A model generated the notes under the pieces. That model saw only the letters and a program-made list of their open reading frames with translations. It ran no database searches and was not told where the DNA came from. From Bacillus sp. MM2020_4 (lineage in GTDB: Bacteria; Bacillota; Bacilli; Bacillales; Cytobacillaceae), in the NCBI RefSeq assembly GCF_011250555.1, contig NZ_JAANMZ010000037.1, positions 1 to 48,260 of the forward strand: a stretch of 48,260 nucleotides of DNA. The letters are read 5' to 3'. This document shows positions 1 through 10,399 of this stretch, piece after piece; position 1 is the stretch's first letter, and each line of letters begins with the position of its first letter. A program made the position numbers and the translations under genes.

Positions 1-37
1 TTTTATAAAAAATTTAGTAAAAATTTTAGTAAAATTA

Positions 38-66
38 TTGAATGATTTTATCATCAGAAGTAAAAT
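38..66 (+). promoter_or_regulatory. SigA promoter of the gal operon with upstream TTTAGTAAAA repeats
   Basis: TTGAAT (38-43), 17-nt spacer, TAAAAT (61-66). Two direct TTTAGTAAAA repeats at 13-22 and 25-34 sit just upstream of the -35 box, 12 bp apart, and are candidate GalR-type operator half-sites. The promoter is read directly; the operator role is inference. Confidence 0.6.
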
Positions 67-133
67 AGTGTTAAGGACGGTAGTAACTTTTCATAAAAGT
101 GAAAGGGATTACATTCATTGGAGGGATATGAAA

Positions 134-1309
134 ATGAACGTTAAAGCGCTAATCACAACATTTAAAGAAATATTTAAAACTTCACCAGAGCGTGCTTTCT
201 TTGCTCCGGGCCGGATAAATTTAATTGGCGAACATACTGATTATAATGGCGGTCATGTATTTCCATGTGCAATTACGTACGGAACCTATGCGGTTGCGAG
301 GAAGCGTGAGGATCAACTAATCCGCTTGTACTCGGAAAATATTTCTGATAAAGGGATTATTGAGTTTAATGTAAACCAACTAGATTATGATAAAGAACAC
401 AATTGGGCGAACTATCCTAAAGGGATGATCCGCTACATTCTTGAAGCAGGGTATGGAGTTCCAACAGGCTTTGAGTGCGTCATCAAGGGCAATATTCCAA
501 ATGGAGCTGGCCTGTCATCTTCTGCTTCGATTGAACTATTAACGGGAGTCCTTGTTGCCGGACTTTTTGGTTTGGAGATTCCTCGGATTGATCTCATCAA
601 GCTGGGCAAAAAGGTTGAGAATGAATTCATTGGTGTTAATAGCGGTATTATGGATCAATTTGCAGTTGGAATGGGTAAAAAGGATGCAGGTATTTTACTA
701 GATTGCCAGACGCTTACATATGAATACGCACCGATTCAATTGGAAAGTCACAAAATCATCATCATGAATACGAACAAGCGCCGAGAGTTAGCGGATTCTA
801 AATATAACGAACGCAGAGCGGAATGCGAAGAGGCACTAGCACAGCTACAGCCAAGACTTCCAATTGAAGCACTTGGACAGCTCTCAGAGTCTGAGTTTGA
901 TGAAAACCAATCATTAATACCTAATGAAACGGTCCGCAAGCGAGCAAAACATGCGGTTTATGAAAACGTAAGAACATTGAAGGCATTAGCAGAATTAAAG
1001 GCTGGAAATCTAAAGGCGTTTGGCCAATTGATGAACCAATCGCACATTTCACTAAGAGACGACTATGAGGTAACTGGGGAGGAACTAGATACACTCGTGG
1101 AAGCTGCCTGGAAGCAGCCCGGAGTAGTAGGGGCAAGAATGACAGGAGCTGGGTTTGGCGGTTGTGCCATCGCCGTCGTGGAGAACGAAGAAGTTGAACC
1201 GTTTATTGCCAATGTGGGTGCTGTGTATCTTGAAAGGATTGGTTACGAGGCTGAATTTTATGTTGCCAGCATTGGTGACGGGGCCAAAGAAATTGAGCTA
1301 GGTTCCTAA
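134..1309 (+). CDS. galK: Galactokinase GalK
   Basis: Phosphorylates alpha-D-galactose with ATP to galactose-1-phosphate, the entry step of the Leloir pathway in the cytoplasm. The 391-residue product has the galactokinase signature PGRINLIGEHTDY at residues 25-37, the GHMP ATP-binding motif GAGLSSSAS around residue 123, and the C-terminal glycine motif MTGAGFGGC. The frame is open back to 38, but GGAGGG at 120-125 places the start at ATG 134 (8-nt spacing) rather than ATG 128 (2-nt spacing), which gives the usual family length. It is the first gene of galK-galT-galM-galR; galT follows 27 nt after its stop. The operon is probably repressed by the galR product at its own promoter. Confidence 0.95.
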   Translation: MNVKALITTFKEIFKTSPERAFFAPGRINLIGEHTDYNGGHVFPCAITYGTYAVARKREDQLIRLYSENISDKGIIEFNVNQLDYDKEHNWANYPKGMIRYILEAGYGVPTGFECVIKGNIPNGAGLSSSASIELLTGVLVAGLFGLEIPRIDLIKLGKKVENEFIGVNSGIMDQFAVGMGKKDAGILLDCQTLTYEYAPIQLESHKIIIMNTNKRRELADSKYNERRAECEEALAQLQPRLPIEALGQLSESEFDENQSLIPNETVRKRAKHAVYENVRTLKALAELKAGNLKAFGQLMNQSHISLRDDYEVTGEELDTLVEAAWKQPGVVGARMTGAGFGGCAIAVVENEEVEPFIANVGAVYLERIGYEAEFYVASIGDGAKEIELGS

Positions 1310-1336
1310 TAATGACTAAGAATCGGGGGGATTAGG

Positions 1337-2824
1337 ATGATATTTCAATATATCCACCAATTAATCACACAAGCACTTGCCACTCAATTAATTGAACCGG
1401 AAGATGAAATATATGCCCGGAATCAAGTTTTGTGGTTACTTCAATTACAGGAATATAAGGAAACGGGAGTTGCTGCGGGCAAGGGGCTGGATATTCCAGA
1501 CCTGCTTGAGAAAATTGTCGGGTATGCCTGCGAACAAGGAATCATTGAGGATATTTTTGATGAAAAGGAAATCCTTGCTAGTAAAATCATGAACTGTTTT
1601 ATGGCCAGGCCTTCTATGGTGAATCAGGTTTTTTACGAAAAATATAAACAGGCGCCTTATGAGGCTACACAGTATTTTTATGAGTTAAGTAAAAACAGCA
1701 ACTATATCCAGATGAAGCGAATTCGTCAAAATATCGAATACAAGACTGCAACGGAATATGGCGATTTAGATATTACGATAAATTTATCGAAGCCGGAAAA
1801 GGATCCAAAAAGTATTGCAATGGAGCGTGCGGTCCAAAAAACGGACTACCCGAACTGCCTCCTCTGTATTGAGAATGAAGGATATGCGGGAAGAATCGGC
1901 CACCCAGCCCGCTCCAATCATCGAATGATTCGGGTGGATTTAGTGGAGGAGAATTGGTTTTTGCAATATTCTCCATATGTCTACTATAACGAGCATTGTA
2001 TTGTGTTATCGGAAACACATACGGATATGAAGATCAGCCCGGCGACGTTTGCAAGACTCTTATCCTTCGTTGAGAAATTTCCGCATTACTTTCTTGGATC
2101 CAATGCGGACATACCAATTGTTGGCGGCTCGATTTTATCGCATGAGCATTATCAAGGCGGGAATTATCCATTTGCAATGGCGAAAGCTGTTGAGGATTGG
2201 ACGTTTACAATCGGGAATTTTCCGGAAGTGGAGTGTGCCGTTGTCAAATGGCCAATGTCGGTGATTCGTCTGCGCTCTGGAAATGTCGAAGCACTTGTAG
2301 ATGCGGGAGCACATATTTTAGCGACATGGAAAAATTACAGTGATGAAACGGTAGGTATCTTCGCGAAAACTGGTGCGGTGCCGCATAACACGATTACACC
2401 GATTGCTCGGAAGAATGGTGATCTGTTTGAACTAGATTTGGTCCTTCGTAACAACCGGACAAATAAGGAGCATCCACTTGGGATCTTCCATCCTCATTCA
2501 GATGTACATCATATTAAAAAGGAAAACATTGGCTTAATTGAGGTGATGGGACTGGCCGTTTTACCGGCTCGTTTGAAGGTGGAACTTGAAGAGGTAGAAA
2601 GGTTCATCCTAGGAAGGGCCGATGCACAAGTTGCCGACTATCATTTGGAGTGGGCAAAAGAATTAAAGGCATGCTATCAGGCAGTTATTAATGAAGCCAA
2701 TGTGGAAGCGGTTGTGCGCGAAGAAGTAGGGAAGAAGTTTTTGAGAGTATTAGAGGACGCCGGTGTGTTTAAGCGTGATGAAGAGGGAGCAGCTGGGTTC
2801 CTGCGCTTTATCAAGTCATTATGA
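1337..2824 (+). CDS. galT: UDP-glucose--hexose-1-phosphate uridylyltransferase GalT, class II
   Basis: Exchanges UDP-glucose and galactose-1-phosphate for UDP-galactose and glucose-1-phosphate. At 495 residues it belongs to the longer Gram-positive class II GalT family, not the ~350-residue E. coli type. It shows YPNCLLCIENEGYAGR, HPARSNHR and the active-site region GGSILSHEHYQGG, where the His of the HEH stretch would carry the uridylyl group. The ATG is preceded by a run of G plus AGG. It lies between galK and galM in the same operon. No UDP-galactose 4-epimerase (galE) gene is in the window, so that step must be encoded elsewhere. Confidence 0.95.
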   Translation: MIFQYIHQLITQALATQLIEPEDEIYARNQVLWLLQLQEYKETGVAAGKGLDIPDLLEKIVGYACEQGIIEDIFDEKEILASKIMNCFMARPSMVNQVFYEKYKQAPYEATQYFYELSKNSNYIQMKRIRQNIEYKTATEYGDLDITINLSKPEKDPKSIAMERAVQKTDYPNCLLCIENEGYAGRIGHPARSNHRMIRVDLVEENWFLQYSPYVYYNEHCIVLSETHTDMKISPATFARLLSFVEKFPHYFLGSNADIPIVGGSILSHEHYQGGNYPFAMAKAVEDWTFTIGNFPEVECAVVKWPMSVIRLRSGNVEALVDAGAHILATWKNYSDETVGIFAKTGAVPHNTITPIARKNGDLFELDLVLRNNRTNKEHPLGIFHPHSDVHHIKKENIGLIEVMGLAVLPARLKVELEEVERFILGRADAQVADYHLEWAKELKACYQAVINEANVEAVVREEVGKKFLRVLEDAGVFKRDEEGAAGFLRFIKSL

Positions 2825-2845
2825 AAAGGTAGGAAGTGAGTATAA

Positions 2846-3904
2846 ATGAAAGTTGAAGAAAGAGTATTTGGAAACTATGAAGGTACGTCTGTCGTGGAAT
2901 ATTCGCTTGTCAATGATTCAGGGATGACTGTCAATTGTCTAAATTACGGGTGTGTGATTACAAAGATCATTGTCCCTGATCGTCACGGCAACTTTGAAAA
3001 TGTGGTGCTTGGATTTGAAGAGTTTAAGGATTACGTAGAATTGTCCCCCTACTTCGGGGCGGTTGTTGGCCGAGTAGCGGGAAGAATCAAAGATGCCAGG
3101 TTTGAACTGGACGGTGAAGAGTACCTCCTTGCGGACAATGAGCATCCCAACCACATACATGGCGGGAAAAAAGGCTTTAGTTCAGTCATTTGGAAGACGG
3201 AATTCATACAAGAAGAAAATGCAGTTGGTGTGAAATTTGTATACCATAGTCCAAATGGTGAAGAAGGTTACCCTGGCAATTTAGATACGACCGTCACCTA
3301 TCTTTTAAATAATAAAAACGAATTCATGACCACCTTTAAAGGAACAACAGATCAAACGACCATCGTCAATTTGACCAATCATTCCTACTTTAATCTTAGC
3401 GGCAATTTAAAAAGAGACTGTTCTGAACATGTTCTAAAGCTGGATAGTGATCGATTTTTAGAGCTGGCTCCCGATCTTATTCCAACGGGGAAAGTGTTGA
3501 ATTCGAAGAATACTCCATTTGATTTTCAACACGGCCGCTGGTTAAGCGCGGGAAAGAAATCAACACATCCACAGAATGTCCTGGTCGGGAGCGGGTATGA
3601 TCATCCGCTTATGTTTACAAAAGAGGGTGAAAATCAAATCATATTAAGTGATGAGGAAAGCGGCCGAACCATGTTAGTCACAACGAATCAGCCCTGTGTG
3701 GTGCTCTATACATCAAATCAATTAGAAGCTCCTTACTCGATCGCGGGTGTTCGTGCAAGAAATTATTTAGGTGTTTGCCTTGAAACACAAGGACTCCCTG
3801 ATGCCATTCATCATCCCGAGTTTCCGTCTGTTATTTTACAGCCGAAGGAAGTATACTATTCCACAACAACATATCGTTTTTTTGCTAACACAATAGGAGA
3901 TTGA
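2846..3904 (+). CDS. galM: Aldose 1-epimerase (mutarotase) GalM
   Basis: Interconverts beta- and alpha-galactopyranose, supplying the alpha anomer to GalK. The 352-residue cytosolic beta-sandwich protein carries the family landmarks GAVVGRVAGRI near residue 71, NHIHGGKKGF near residue 98 (catalytic-type His), TNHSYFNLSG near residue 176 (second His) and the late ETQGLPDAIHHPEFPS segment with the catalytic-type Glu. The RBS is AGGAAGTGAG. Its stop overlaps the ribosome-binding region of galR (only 4 nt between genes), so expression of the two is linked. Confidence 0.94.
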   Translation: MKVEERVFGNYEGTSVVEYSLVNDSGMTVNCLNYGCVITKIIVPDRHGNFENVVLGFEEFKDYVELSPYFGAVVGRVAGRIKDARFELDGEEYLLADNEHPNHIHGGKKGFSSVIWKTEFIQEENAVGVKFVYHSPNGEEGYPGNLDTTVTYLLNNKNEFMTTFKGTTDQTTIVNLTNHSYFNLSGNLKRDCSEHVLKLDSDRFLELAPDLIPTGKVLNSKNTPFDFQHGRWLSAGKKSTHPQNVLVGSGYDHPLMFTKEGENQIILSDEESGRTMLVTTNQPCVVLYTSNQLEAPYSIAGVRARNYLGVCLETQGLPDAIHHPEFPSVILQPKEVYYSTTTYRFFANTIGD

Positions 3905-3908
3905 TTGA

Positions 3909-4898
<990 letters not shown>

Positions 4899-4900
4899 CC

Positions 4901-4932
4901 AAAAGCCCGCCAAATAGTTGGTGGGTTTTTGT
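4901..4932 (+). terminator. Intrinsic terminator of the gal operon
   Basis: Stem CCCGCCAA (4906-4913) / TTGGTGGG (4918-4925) with one G-T pair and loop ATAG, followed by TTTTT. Confidence 0.9.
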
Positions 4933-4934
4933 TA

Positions 4935-4963
4935 TTGTCGAAAATTGGGATTTTTCGTATAAT
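4935..4963 (+). promoter_or_regulatory. SigA promoter of the sugar-sensing three-component operon
   Basis: TTGTCG (4935-4940), 17-nt spacer, TATAAT (4958-4963), immediately after the gal terminator. Confidence 0.75.
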
Positions 4964-4977
4964 GTTTGTATCTAGGT

Positions 4978-4991
4978 TGGTAGCGGTTACA
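4978..4991 (+). promoter_or_regulatory. cre box (CcpA site) downstream of the promoter
   Basis: TGGTAGCGGTTACA matches the cre consensus TGWNANCGNTNWCA at all but one position. It lies about 9-22 nt after the expected transcription start, a position where CcpA would block elongation or promoter clearance, giving glucose repression of the sensor operon. Confidence 0.75.
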
Positions 4992-5016
4992 TGTGCAGAG
5001 GGATTGGAGACTTTTT

Positions 5017-6018
5017 ATGAGCAAATTATCGATTACGGCCTATACGTTTGGGGTGTTATTTTTCATAGTGAGTTTCTCCTTTTCGATCTACTACGGCATT
5101 AAGGTAGTGACCCATGACTTGCCAAGCGAGAAAAAGCCGAAAGAAACGTATCATTATCATTTTGTTCTGATCCCGGAGGAGCTTGATAATGAATATTGGC
5201 GACTTGTCGAGAAGGGGGCAAAGGCAGCGGCAAAGGATTATGGGGTTATGCTGGAATACGTGGGGCCGAAGCAAGCCAATATTGAGGATCATTTAAAAAC
5301 GATTGAAATGTCAGCGGCATCGAAAGTAGATGGAATCATGACACAAGGATTGAGTGACGATCAATTTACACCGTTAATTAATCGGGTCATTGAGGAAGGG
5401 ATCCCTGTCATCACAGTCGATACCGATGCCTCCAATAGTAAACGAATGGCCTATATCGGAACAGACAATTATTATTCCGGTTATTTAGCCGGGAGGGCAT
5501 TTGTGGCTGATACAAAGGGAAAGGCAAATGTTGCGATTATTACGGGAAGCTTTTATAAGAATCATCAGATTAAGCGGGTGCAGGGTTTTCAGGATGCAGT
5601 AAAGTCAGAAAAGGATATTCATATCATCGATATACAAGAATCAGAAATTAGTAGAGTCCAAGCTTCGGAAAAGGCTTATCAAATAATGCAGGAACACCCC
5701 GAAGTCAATGCATTTTACGGGACAAGTGCCCTTGACGGGATAGGAATTGCTCAAGTGGTCAAGAAATATAGGAAGAACGACCCCATCTATATCATGGGAT
5801 TTGATACCTTGCCGGAAACGCTAAAATATATTCGTGAAGGGGTCATCGATGCAACTGTTGTTCAGGAGCCATTTGAGATGGGCTATGAATCAGTGAAAAT
5901 GATGATTGATTATATTGAAGGAAAAAAGGTACCCTCCGTTATCCATACAAATACCAAGATTCTAAGGGTAGAAGATTTACCGCCCGCTTCTAGGGAACGA
6001 ATGGAGGAGATTCAATAA
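5017..6018 (+). CDS. Membrane-tethered sugar-binding protein (Peripla_BP_4 type), probable sensory partner of the adjacent histidine kinase
   Basis: Residues 7-28 form one hydrophobic segment without a lipobox, so the protein should stay tethered to the outer face of the membrane. The rest is a type I periplasmic binding fold: IPEELDNEYWRLVEKGAKAAA, VDGIMTQGLSDDQF, IPVITVDTDASNSKRMAYIGTDNYYSGYLAGRA, YIMGFDTLPETLKYIREGVIDATVVQEPFEMGY. ATG 5017 is chosen over in-frame GTG 4993 because the GGATTGGAGA site lies correctly before it. Its stop overlaps the kinase start (TAATG). By analogy with the XylFII-LytS-YesN xylose sensor of Clostridium, it probably binds a sugar (here likely galactose) and signals to the kinase rather than feeding an importer. 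The ligand is inference. Confidence 0.85.
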   Translation: MSKLSITAYTFGVLFFIVSFSFSIYYGIKVVTHDLPSEKKPKETYHYHFVLIPEELDNEYWRLVEKGAKAAAKDYGVMLEYVGPKQANIEDHLKTIEMSAASKVDGIMTQGLSDDQFTPLINRVIEEGIPVITVDTDASNSKRMAYIGTDNYYSGYLAGRAFVADTKGKANVAIITGSFYKNHQIKRVQGFQDAVKSEKDIHIIDIQESEISRVQASEKAYQIMQEHPEVNAFYGTSALDGIGIAQVVKKYRKNDPIYIMGFDTLPETLKYIREGVIDATVVQEPFEMGYESVKMMIDYIEGKKVPSVIHTNTKILRVEDLPPASRERMEEIQ

Positions 6019-7472
6019 TGTTATTTCGAATCAGATCGAAATTGCTCCTTTATTTTATCGTTCTCGTAGTTTTATTAACTTCTGTTGGGTTCATTTTTTA
6101 CAATAGCAGTGAAAAACTTTTGAATGAATATGACGATAGCTTTGAACAATTTCTGCTGTTAAATGATATCTCACAACGAACAAATGTCATGACCGAAAAG
6201 TTGCATGCGTATATTTTAGATAAGGAAGAATCTTATTTGAAAGATTATCGCAAAGAAAAGATCAAGCTGATTAAGGATCAAAAGAGACTCTATCAAGAAA
6301 TGAATACCAATGATATAACCCTCATCAACTATAAAAATATGATTGATAGTTTTTTAGATGAAGGTGATGCAACCGTAGGGGCTTTCCAAAAAGATGATAT
6401 TAACCATTATTCGGATCATTTTAATGAAGTCTTAAAAATTGCTTCTTTCCTGCAGGAGAGTACATTGGCGCTATTAAATAATAAATTAACGGACTACCAA
6501 AACTTCTATGACCAGATGGAAAAGCAAAGCCATTATTATAAACTGATGTCCATTTCACTGTTTGCCGCGGCCTTCTTTCTGAGCACGTTGCTGGCGTTAT
6601 GGATTTCCGGTGGAATCACGAAGCCGATTAGTCTATTATCTAGGGCTGCGAAGGAAATTTCCAAAGGAAATTTGTCGGGAGCGGATATTAAAATTACGAC
6701 AAAGGACGAGCTAAAGCCGCTAACGGAGACGTTTAACCAAATGCGTATGAATCTTAGACAGCTTGTAACGGAAATTAAACAAAAGTCAGAATTAGACAAG
6801 CTGTTAAAAGAATTGGAGTTACGCAGCTTACAAAATCAAATAAATCCACATTTTTTGTTTAATACATTGAATACAGTTTCAAAGATGGCGTATTTAGAAG
6901 AAGCGGAACAGACATCGCGTTTGATTGTATCAGTGGCAGCCCTTCTGCGCTATAATCTCAGTGATTTTAATAAAGCCTCTACATTGAGAGAGGAAGTGCG
7001 GATTGTGAAGGAGTACTTTTTTATTCAGCAAACAAGATTTGGCGAACGGATCGAATTTGCAACGGACATCGACGACAATTGTTTAGATACTGAAATACCA
7101 AGCCTCATTCTTCAGCCGCTAGTTGAAAATGCCTTTATACATGGGGTTGAATCCTTTGAAGAAAATGCTGAAATCCGCCTCCGCATTTACCGCAAGCAAG
7201 ATCGAATCCATGTAGAAGTGATTGATAATGGGGATGGGATGGATGAGGCTACGAAGAAAAGATTGCTCACATATGTCGAAGGGGCAGACTCGGAAGAGGT
7301 ATACGAACCTGAAAAATCAAAGGGTCACTCAACTGGTATTGGTGTAAAAAATGTGATTAGACGGCTTCAGCTCTTTTACCAACGGAACGACATTGTCGAA
7401 ATTGAATCAGAGTTGAAAAAGGGCACCAATTTTAGACTGACGATTCCGAATGTGGTAAAAGGAGGAAGCTAA
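6018..7472 (+). CDS. YesM/LytS-type sensor histidine kinase
   Basis: The 484-residue membrane kinase has a first transmembrane segment at about 9-27, an extracellular alpha-helical region, a second segment at about 175-197 and HAMP at about 200-253. It then has a His_kinase (PF06580) domain with QNQINPHFLFNTLN (phospho-acceptor His), and an HATPase_c domain with LQPLVENAFIHGVE, VIDNGDGMD and STGIGVKNV. It overlaps the binding protein by 1 nt and is followed 1 nt later by the response regulator. The extracellular part probably docks with the tethered binding protein and passes sugar occupancy to the kinase core; the partner regulator would then be phosphorylated. Confidence 0.92.
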   Translation: MLFRIRSKLLLYFIVLVVLLTSVGFIFYNSSEKLLNEYDDSFEQFLLLNDISQRTNVMTEKLHAYILDKEESYLKDYRKEKIKLIKDQKRLYQEMNTNDITLINYKNMIDSFLDEGDATVGAFQKDDINHYSDHFNEVLKIASFLQESTLALLNNKLTDYQNFYDQMEKQSHYYKLMSISLFAAAFFLSTLLALWISGGITKPISLLSRAAKEISKGNLSGADIKITTKDELKPLTETFNQMRMNLRQLVTEIKQKSELDKLLKELELRSLQNQINPHFLFNTLNTVSKMAYLEEAEQTSRLIVSVAALLRYNLSDFNKASTLREEVRIVKEYFFIQQTRFGERIEFATDIDDNCLDTEIPSLILQPLVENAFIHGVESFEENAEIRLRIYRKQDRIHVEVIDNGDGMDEATKKRLLTYVEGADSEEVYEPEKSKGHSTGIGVKNVIRRLQLFYQRNDIVEIESELKKGTNFRLTIPNVVKGGS

Positions 7473-7473
7473 C

Positions 7474-9066
7474 TTGTTGAAAATCCTGATTGTGGATGAT
7501 GAAGTCCTTGAAAGAAAAGCATTAACGAAAATAATAAACACCTCCGGGGAAGACGTAATCGTGATTGGAGAGGCTCCAAATGGGAGAAAGGCGATTGAAA
7601 TGGCTGTCCAGCACCGGCCTGACATCATTTTTATGGATATAAAAATGCCCGGTGTTGATGGTGTCCAAGCAGTCAAAGAAATCAAAAAACTAGATGCCGG
7701 CATACGGTTTATCATGGTCTCAGCCTTTAACACGTTCGAATATGCCAAAGAAGTCATGCAGCAGGGGGTAAAGGAATATCTGTTAAAGCCAAGCAGTAAA
7801 CAGGATATTCTTGCGGCCGTAGAGCGCGTTTCGGGCGAAATTCTAGAAGAACGCCGCCAGAAAGAAGAGCAGCAAAGCCTGCGGGAGAATTTGGAACGGG
7901 CTGTTTCCATTGCGCAAAAAGAGTGGGTTACTTCCCTCCTGATGAATCAGGTTGAAGATATGACATTTGATGAATGGGGACAGCTGTTAGGGGTTGAAAT
8001 CATTTCTGGGCATGTCATGCTCTTTTCTTTTCAGGCAACAGGAAACACAGAACTTTATCCAACTGAAAAACAGACCTGTTTTTCATGGGTTAAAGCTGCC
8101 GTTAAGTCAATAGTCAAAAAATATCAGGTCATGATTGGACCAATCACGGATGGACAGGTACCCGTTTTATTTTTATATAAAAAAGCAACGGAAAAGCTAC
8201 ATTTTCGATCAAATGCACAGTCATTCATTGAAAATCTGCTTACTCTTTTCAATCAGGAACAGTTTAATTGTGATTTGAGGATTGGTGTGGGTCTCCCTTA
8301 CAACCATGCCAATGAGCTACATAAATCCTATCATGAAGCAGTTTTAGCACTTGGACAGCTGTTAAACATGCCAAATCGGAAATATTTCTTTTGCGAAAAA
8401 CAAGGGTCCCTTCCTACGGAAGTTGCTTCGGCATCAGGTGTCCTTGAAATAGAGAAAAAGCTATTAGATGCGGTCCGGCAAGGAGATGTCAATCAGGTTT
8501 TATTAACCTTTGATACGTTTGTGACCACCCTTAAAGATAACCCGCAGGTCAAAGCACCAATGGTGAAAAAGTCATTTGATGAATTGTTTATTCTCATTTC
8601 CCGTATGCTTCATGATCTAGGAATCAGCAATGAACGGTCAATGGTAGATAATGAATCTGTTGATATCCAGGTAATGTTCGAAAAGGGGAAATCCCATCTC
8701 GTGTCAATCGTCCAGCAGGTCCAGGTATGGCGAAACAATCATGCAAAGGGAATGCTTCATAAGGCAAAGGAATATATTGAACATCATTATGATGATTCGA
8801 TTACCTTGGAATTAGTGGCCGAATATGTGGAGCTTAGCCCGTTTTATTTAAGCAAGTTATTTAAAGACCGGTTTGGGATGACCTTTATTGATTATCTAAC
8901 GGAAATCAGAATCAATCATGCCAAAAGGGAAATGGCCGATTCAGGGAAAAGTTTGAAGGAAATCTGCTATTCAGTAGGGTACAAGGATCCCAATTATTTT
9001 AGTAGAGTGTTTAAAAAGACAACAGGATTATCACCAACAGAATACCGAAAAGTAACAGTAAGTTAA
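7474..9066 (+). CDS. YesN-type response regulator with AraC DNA-binding domain
   Basis: The 530-residue product has an N-terminal receiver with the acidic pair D8-D9, phospho-acceptor D55 (in MDIKMPG) and the conserved Lys of YLLKPSSK. A long linker region follows, then a C-terminal AraC/XylS domain (about 425-528) with two helix-turn-helix motifs, including YVELSPFYLSKLFKDRFG and VGYKDPNYFSRVFKKTTGLSPTEYR. The start is TTG 7474, set by GGAGGA at 7461-7466, 1 nt after the kinase stop. The terminator and mglB promoter region follow, so it most likely activates mglBAC. Confidence 0.92.
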   Translation: MLKILIVDDEVLERKALTKIINTSGEDVIVIGEAPNGRKAIEMAVQHRPDIIFMDIKMPGVDGVQAVKEIKKLDAGIRFIMVSAFNTFEYAKEVMQQGVKEYLLKPSSKQDILAAVERVSGEILEERRQKEEQQSLRENLERAVSIAQKEWVTSLLMNQVEDMTFDEWGQLLGVEIISGHVMLFSFQATGNTELYPTEKQTCFSWVKAAVKSIVKKYQVMIGPITDGQVPVLFLYKKATEKLHFRSNAQSFIENLLTLFNQEQFNCDLRIGVGLPYNHANELHKSYHEAVLALGQLLNMPNRKYFFCEKQGSLPTEVASASGVLEIEKKLLDAVRQGDVNQVLLTFDTFVTTLKDNPQVKAPMVKKSFDELFILISRMLHDLGISNERSMVDNESVDIQVMFEKGKSHLVSIVQQVQVWRNNHAKGMLHKAKEYIEHHYDDSITLELVAEYVELSPFYLSKLFKDRFGMTFIDYLTEIRINHAKREMADSGKSLKEICYSVGYKDPNYFSRVFKKTTGLSPTEYRKVTVS

Positions 9067-9076
9067 ACTTTCCAAA

Positions 9077-9113
9077 GGCCAATTCGCTATAATACGGGTT
9101 GGTCGTTTTTTTT
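9077..9113 (+). terminator. Intrinsic terminator after the sensor operon
   Basis: Stem GGCCAATTCG (9077-9086) / CGGGTTGGTC (9095-9104), with G-T pairs, then eight T. It separates the sensor operon from mglB. Confidence 0.8.
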
Positions 9114-9133
9114 CACCAATATTACAGTTTTAT

Positions 9134-9147
9134 TGCAAACGATTACA
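9134..9147 (+). promoter_or_regulatory. cre box upstream of mglB
   Basis: TGCAAACGATTACA matches the cre consensus except at one W position. No convincing -35/-10 pair is visible in 9148-9308, which would suit an activator-dependent promoter. Small dyads lie at 9164-9175 (CACA-N4-TGTG) and 9222-9235 (TGTAAG-N2-CTTACA), either of which could be an operator. Confidence 0.7.
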
Positions 9148-9308
9148 AAATAATCTAGATATTCACAAAAATGTGCTATTGATTGGAACTATTGTAATGA
9201 CGACACCGATGTTACCATATGTGTAAGGGCTTACAGGGAGGCTACGTTAAGCGGTTTGAAAAGCAGCTTACCAGGGTCTTTACTAAATAGAAAAAGGAGA
9301 TTGATAAC

Positions 9309-10373
9309 ATGGGTAAGAAGAAAAAGGGGTTAATTTTATCTTTAACGGTTGCATCTAGTATTCTATTAGCTACTGGTTGCAGCAGTTCAACAAGCGGTTC
9401 AGATTCTGGTAAGAGTAAGGATGGCGGCGATCTTCCTGCTGTTGGGGCAACGATCTATAAGTTTGATGACAACTTCATGTCGTACGTACGCCGTGCCATG
9501 GAAGATTCCGCAAAAGATAAAGTAAAACTGATGCTGAATGACTCGCAAAATGACCAAGCGAAACAAATTGAGCAAGTAGATACGCTTATTGCTAAAGGGG
9601 CAAAATCGTTAGCTATTAACCTAGTGGATCCAAAAGCAGCGCAAACGATTGTGGACAAGGCGAAGCCAAAGAATATTCCAGTTATCTTCTTTAACAAAGA
9701 GCCCGATGCAAGCGTATTAAGTGGCTATGATAAAGCGTACTATGTTGGAACAACCTCATCAGAATCAGGTGTCCTTCAAGGTGAATTAATCGCTAAGGCA
9801 TGGGAAGCAAACAAAGATAAGTATGATAAAAACAAAGACGGAAAACTTCAATACGTATTACTAAAAGGGGAGCCAGGGCACCCAGATGCTGAAGCTCGTA
9901 CGAAATTTGCTGTGGATACAGTAAAGCAAAAAGGTATCGAAGTAGAAGAGTTAGCAATGGATACGGCAATGTGGGATGCAACGAAAGCAACTGAAAAAAT
10001 GGATGCTTGGTTAGCAAAATACAACGAAAAAATTGAGTTTGTCATTGCCAATAACGATGGTATGGCACTTGGAGCAATTGCTTCACTTGAAAAAGCAGGA
10101 TACTTCTCTGGTGACAAGTTTATGCCTGTAGTGGGTGTTGATGCGATTCCAGAGGCACTTGATATGATTGAAAAAGGAAAAATGGTCGGTTCTATTTTAA
10201 ATGATGCGAAAAACCAAGGAAAAGCAACTGTTGAACTTGCTGCAAATGCTGCAAACGGTAAGGACGTATTAGATGGAACTGAGTGGAAGCTTGACGATAA
10301 GAAAGCCGTTCGTGTTCCTTACGTTGAGGTAACAAAAGATAATATTCAAGTTGGTAAAGACGCATATAAATAA
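9309..10373 (+). CDS. mglB: Galactose/glucose ABC transporter substrate-binding lipoprotein MglB
   Basis: Lipid-anchored binding protein of the Mgl importer, 354 residues, with lipobox LATGC (Cys24). It is clearly of the E. coli GGBP type: [10 protein letters not shown] (ligand-contact D54/F56 region), the EF-hand-like calcium loop DKNKDGKLQ at 173-181, [12 protein letters not shown] (H191, D193, R197), [10 protein letters not shown] (stacking W222), [12 protein letters not shown] and [12 protein letters not shown], so the sugar-binding residues are preserved. The RBS is AAGGAG before ATG 9309. It is the first gene of mglBAC but is separated from mglA by 225 nt holding strong hairpins and a terminator, which should make MglB more abundant than the ATPase and permease. 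Confidence 0.95.
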   Translation: MGKKKKGLILSLTVASSILLATGCSSSTSGSDSGKSKDGGDLPAVGATIYKFDDNFMSYVRRAMEDSAKDKVKLMLNDSQNDQAKQIEQVDTLIAKGAKSLAINLVDPKAAQTIVDKAKPKNIPVIFFNKEPDASVLSGYDKAYYVGTTSSESGVLQGELIAKAWEANKDKYDKNKDGKLQYVLLKGEPGHPDAEARTKFAVDTVKQKGIEVEELAMDTAMWDATKATEKMDAWLAKYNEKIEFVIANNDGMALGAIASLEKAGYFSGDKFMPVVGVDAIPEALDMIEKGKMVGSILNDAKNQGKATVELAANAANGKDVLDGTEWKLDDKKAVRVPYVEVTKDNIQVGKDAYK

Positions 10374-10399
10374 GTTTTAGTAAAAGCATAGATTGAGAG

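Noticed and set aside
38..133. N-terminal extension of galK
   Set aside because: It overlaps the promoter; ATG 134 has a correctly placed GGAGGG.
7407..7910. 167-codon minus-strand ORF
   Set aside because: Lies opposite the receiver domain of the response regulator, whose motifs are unambiguous.
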